A stretch of DNA of 52,606 nt, from NCBI GenBank assembly GCA_009779995.1, contig WRDW01000010.1:1-52606 (forward strand), given 5' to 3'. Of this stretch, positions 51,733 to 52,606 are shown one piece after another (within the stretch, counting starts at the first letter, position 1; every line of letters starts with the position of its first letter). A program made the position numbers and the translations under genes. Below the pieces are notes generated by a model that worked only from the letters and a program-made list of their open reading frames with translations, searched no databases and was not told where the DNA came from. The stretch is from Oscillospiraceae bacterium. GTDB taxonomy: Bacteria; Bacillota; Clostridia; Oscillospirales; Acutalibacteraceae.

Positions 51733-52407
51733 TCAAAATCTCTTTTGCCGAATGGGTTTTAGGTATGTACGCAACAATTCGCGTTCAGAGCGGAAAAACG
51801 CAAGCTCGGAACGGCTTAGTGCCTTGTTCTCTGCCTTTAGCGCAAGCAATTCCAAGGTGCAAAGCAAGTCGGCGGCTTGGAATAACCTGTAGTTCGCGGG
51901 CGCAACCCTCCGATACTCCACATTGCTAAGAACCTTCTTGTACGTAGAATCCAGGATTCTGGCAAGCTCCGGCTGACCGAAGTCGTAGTACAAAATCACC
52001 TTATCGAAAGACTGGAAATATGCGAGGTTTTCAGCCAAAAAGGATAGCAACTGTTTGGTGAGCATATCCGCCAAATCGCGTTCGTCCGTAATATGCCGCT
52101 TGTCCGCAACGAAGGATTGATAGGTGGTTTTGCTTGCGCGTACAAAAGTGAACAGCCGTTGAAATATCTGTCGCCGGGTGATCATGTCCAAGTTCAAATA
52201 ATCTTCCTCGCGACGGATCAGCGGCCCGGTATGTACCGTCTTGGTTTTGATTTGGAGATCGGTCAACGCTGAATCAATTTTTCCCACTAATTCTTTGATG
52301 CTATCGGCCTGGTCATGCAAAACAAATGTAGCGATAAAGTAAGGCGACCGGGGGTTACATTGACCCCAATCGCCGCTCTCATCCAGAAAAAGACTTATTA
52401 CCCTCAT
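51733..52407 (-). CDS. DUF3800 domain protein
   Basis: The start is ATG 52407 (MRVISLFLDESGDWGQCNPR), just inside the leader from the promoter at 52526-52554; longer frames begin at or before the transcription start. The 224-residue protein has the DUF3800 opening FLDESGD, a central KVILYYDFGQ strand and the C-terminal YRLFQAADLLCTLELL helix with an Asp. These are RNase-H-like acidic positions. DUF3800 proteins are found in defence islands and phages and are suspected nucleases; the function is not proven. A 21-base hairpin sits in the leader. Confidence 0.8.
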   Translation of the reverse strand: MRVISLFLDESGDWGQCNPRSPYFIATFVLHDQADSIKELVGKIDSALTDLQIKTKTVHTGPLIRREEDYLNLDMITRRQIFQRLFTFVRASKTTYQSFVADKRHITDERDLADMLTKQLLSFLAENLAYFQSFDKVILYYDFGQPELARILDSTYKKVLSNVEYRRVAPANYRLFQAADLLCTLELLALKAENKALSRSELAFFRSERELLRTYLKPIRQKRF

Positions 52408-52436
52408 TTTCCCAATCCCATCCGAACAATAAAAGT

Positions 52437-52457
52437 GGCGGGGAAAAAGTCCCCGCC
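52437..52457 (-). promoter_or_regulatory. Leader hairpin (possible attenuator) of the DUF3800 gene
   Basis: GGCGGGG and CCCCGCC form a seven-pair stem with an A/T loop, followed on the minus strand by ACTTTTATTG. It lies between the promoter and the start codon and could terminate some transcripts early. Confidence 0.5.
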
Positions 52458-52525
52458 GGAAGGTAGGACCCGGATTATTGCGAATCCAGTCCCCAGCAGG
52501 CCGAAGCACTGCCTTTTGTACCTTT

Positions 52526-52554
52526 ATTATAGCGGATAAAACTGATTTTGTCAA
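52526..52554 (-). promoter_or_regulatory. Consensus promoter of the DUF3800 gene
   Basis: On the minus strand TTGACA (52549-52554) and TATAAT (52526-52531), perfect boxes 17 bases apart, about 120 bases upstream of the start codon. Confidence 0.8.
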
Positions 52555-52606
52555 GCATTTTTTTGTGCCTGGTAATCAACACCGCTACATCCATAGTATA
52601 TGTCGC

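Overview
The window looks like a chromosomal segment of a GC-rich, spore-forming Clostridia-type Firmicute. It carries a complete spoIIIAA-AH sporulation operon, a tmRNA gene, consensus TTGACA-N17-TATAAT promoters, strong AGGAGG-type ribosome sites, and many glycan-use genes typical of gut lineages. Exact taxonomy cannot be read from the sequence; an uncultured Christensenellales- or Oscillospirales-like organism is only an inference.

Layout. 0-7.2 kb: two decayed secreted proteases (a subtilisin with an in-frame TGA and an M6-type protein with a destroyed zinc motif) that share an unusual GW-x-WM C-terminal tail, followed by a graveyard of gene fragments (surface protein tail, serine recombinase, ParA, ISL3-like transposase). 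7.2-9.6 kb: a promoter-driven, translationally coupled pair of an M.EcoRI-family adenine methyltransferase and a DUF262-HNH nuclease, a candidate restriction/defence unit. 9.6-10 kb: tmRNA. 10-24 kb: a lipoprotein, an Fe-S aldo/keto reductase, a secreted lipase, two MFS transporters (one with a MerR regulator), a GH39 glycosidase, a zinc-ribbon protein, an attenuator-like leader RNA with a small ORF, a GPH-type sugar transporter and an unrecognised 598-residue protein. 24.6-30.6 kb: spoIIIAA-AH, interrupted between AE and AF by a convergent YoeB/RelB-type toxin-antitoxin pair. 30.7-35.5 kb: a DUF4868 (KwaB-like) protein, a Ser/Thr kinase flanked by remnants of a type I toxin-like module, L-fucose isomerase with a duplicated 3' fragment, and one intact toxin-like peptide gene with a convergent antisense RNA. 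35.6-48.5 kb: GH38 mannosidase, a probable leaderless 51-residue gene, plsY, a 2-hydroxyacyl-CoA dehydratase/activase pair, and a duplicated transporter pair enclosing a DUF368 (undecaprenyl-phosphate flippase-like) gene that seems to start at AUA. 48.5-52.6 kb: an FGGY kinase, an in-frame serine-recombinase/AraD chimera under an XRE regulator, and a DUF3800 gene behind a hairpin leader.

A family of short palindromic elements (ends TGTAGGGG / CCCCTACA) is scattered through the window. They sit between genes and, remarkably, also contribute coding sequence or stop codons to at least five genes (GH38 mannosidase, SpoIIIAA, SpoIIIAE, an MFS transporter and PlsY). A separate nested inverted-repeat element lies at 48.5 kb with a partial copy at 12.5 kb.

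Together the metabolic genes (GH39, GH38, FucI, AraD, FGGY kinase, GPH and MFS carriers) suggest plant or mucin glycan breakdown and pentose/deoxyhexose use. The accessory parts (methyltransferase-nuclease pair, type I and type II toxin modules, DUF4868, DUF3800, recombinase remains) indicate repeated insertion and decay of mobile or defence DNA. All functional calls come from reading motifs by eye; no database search was possible.
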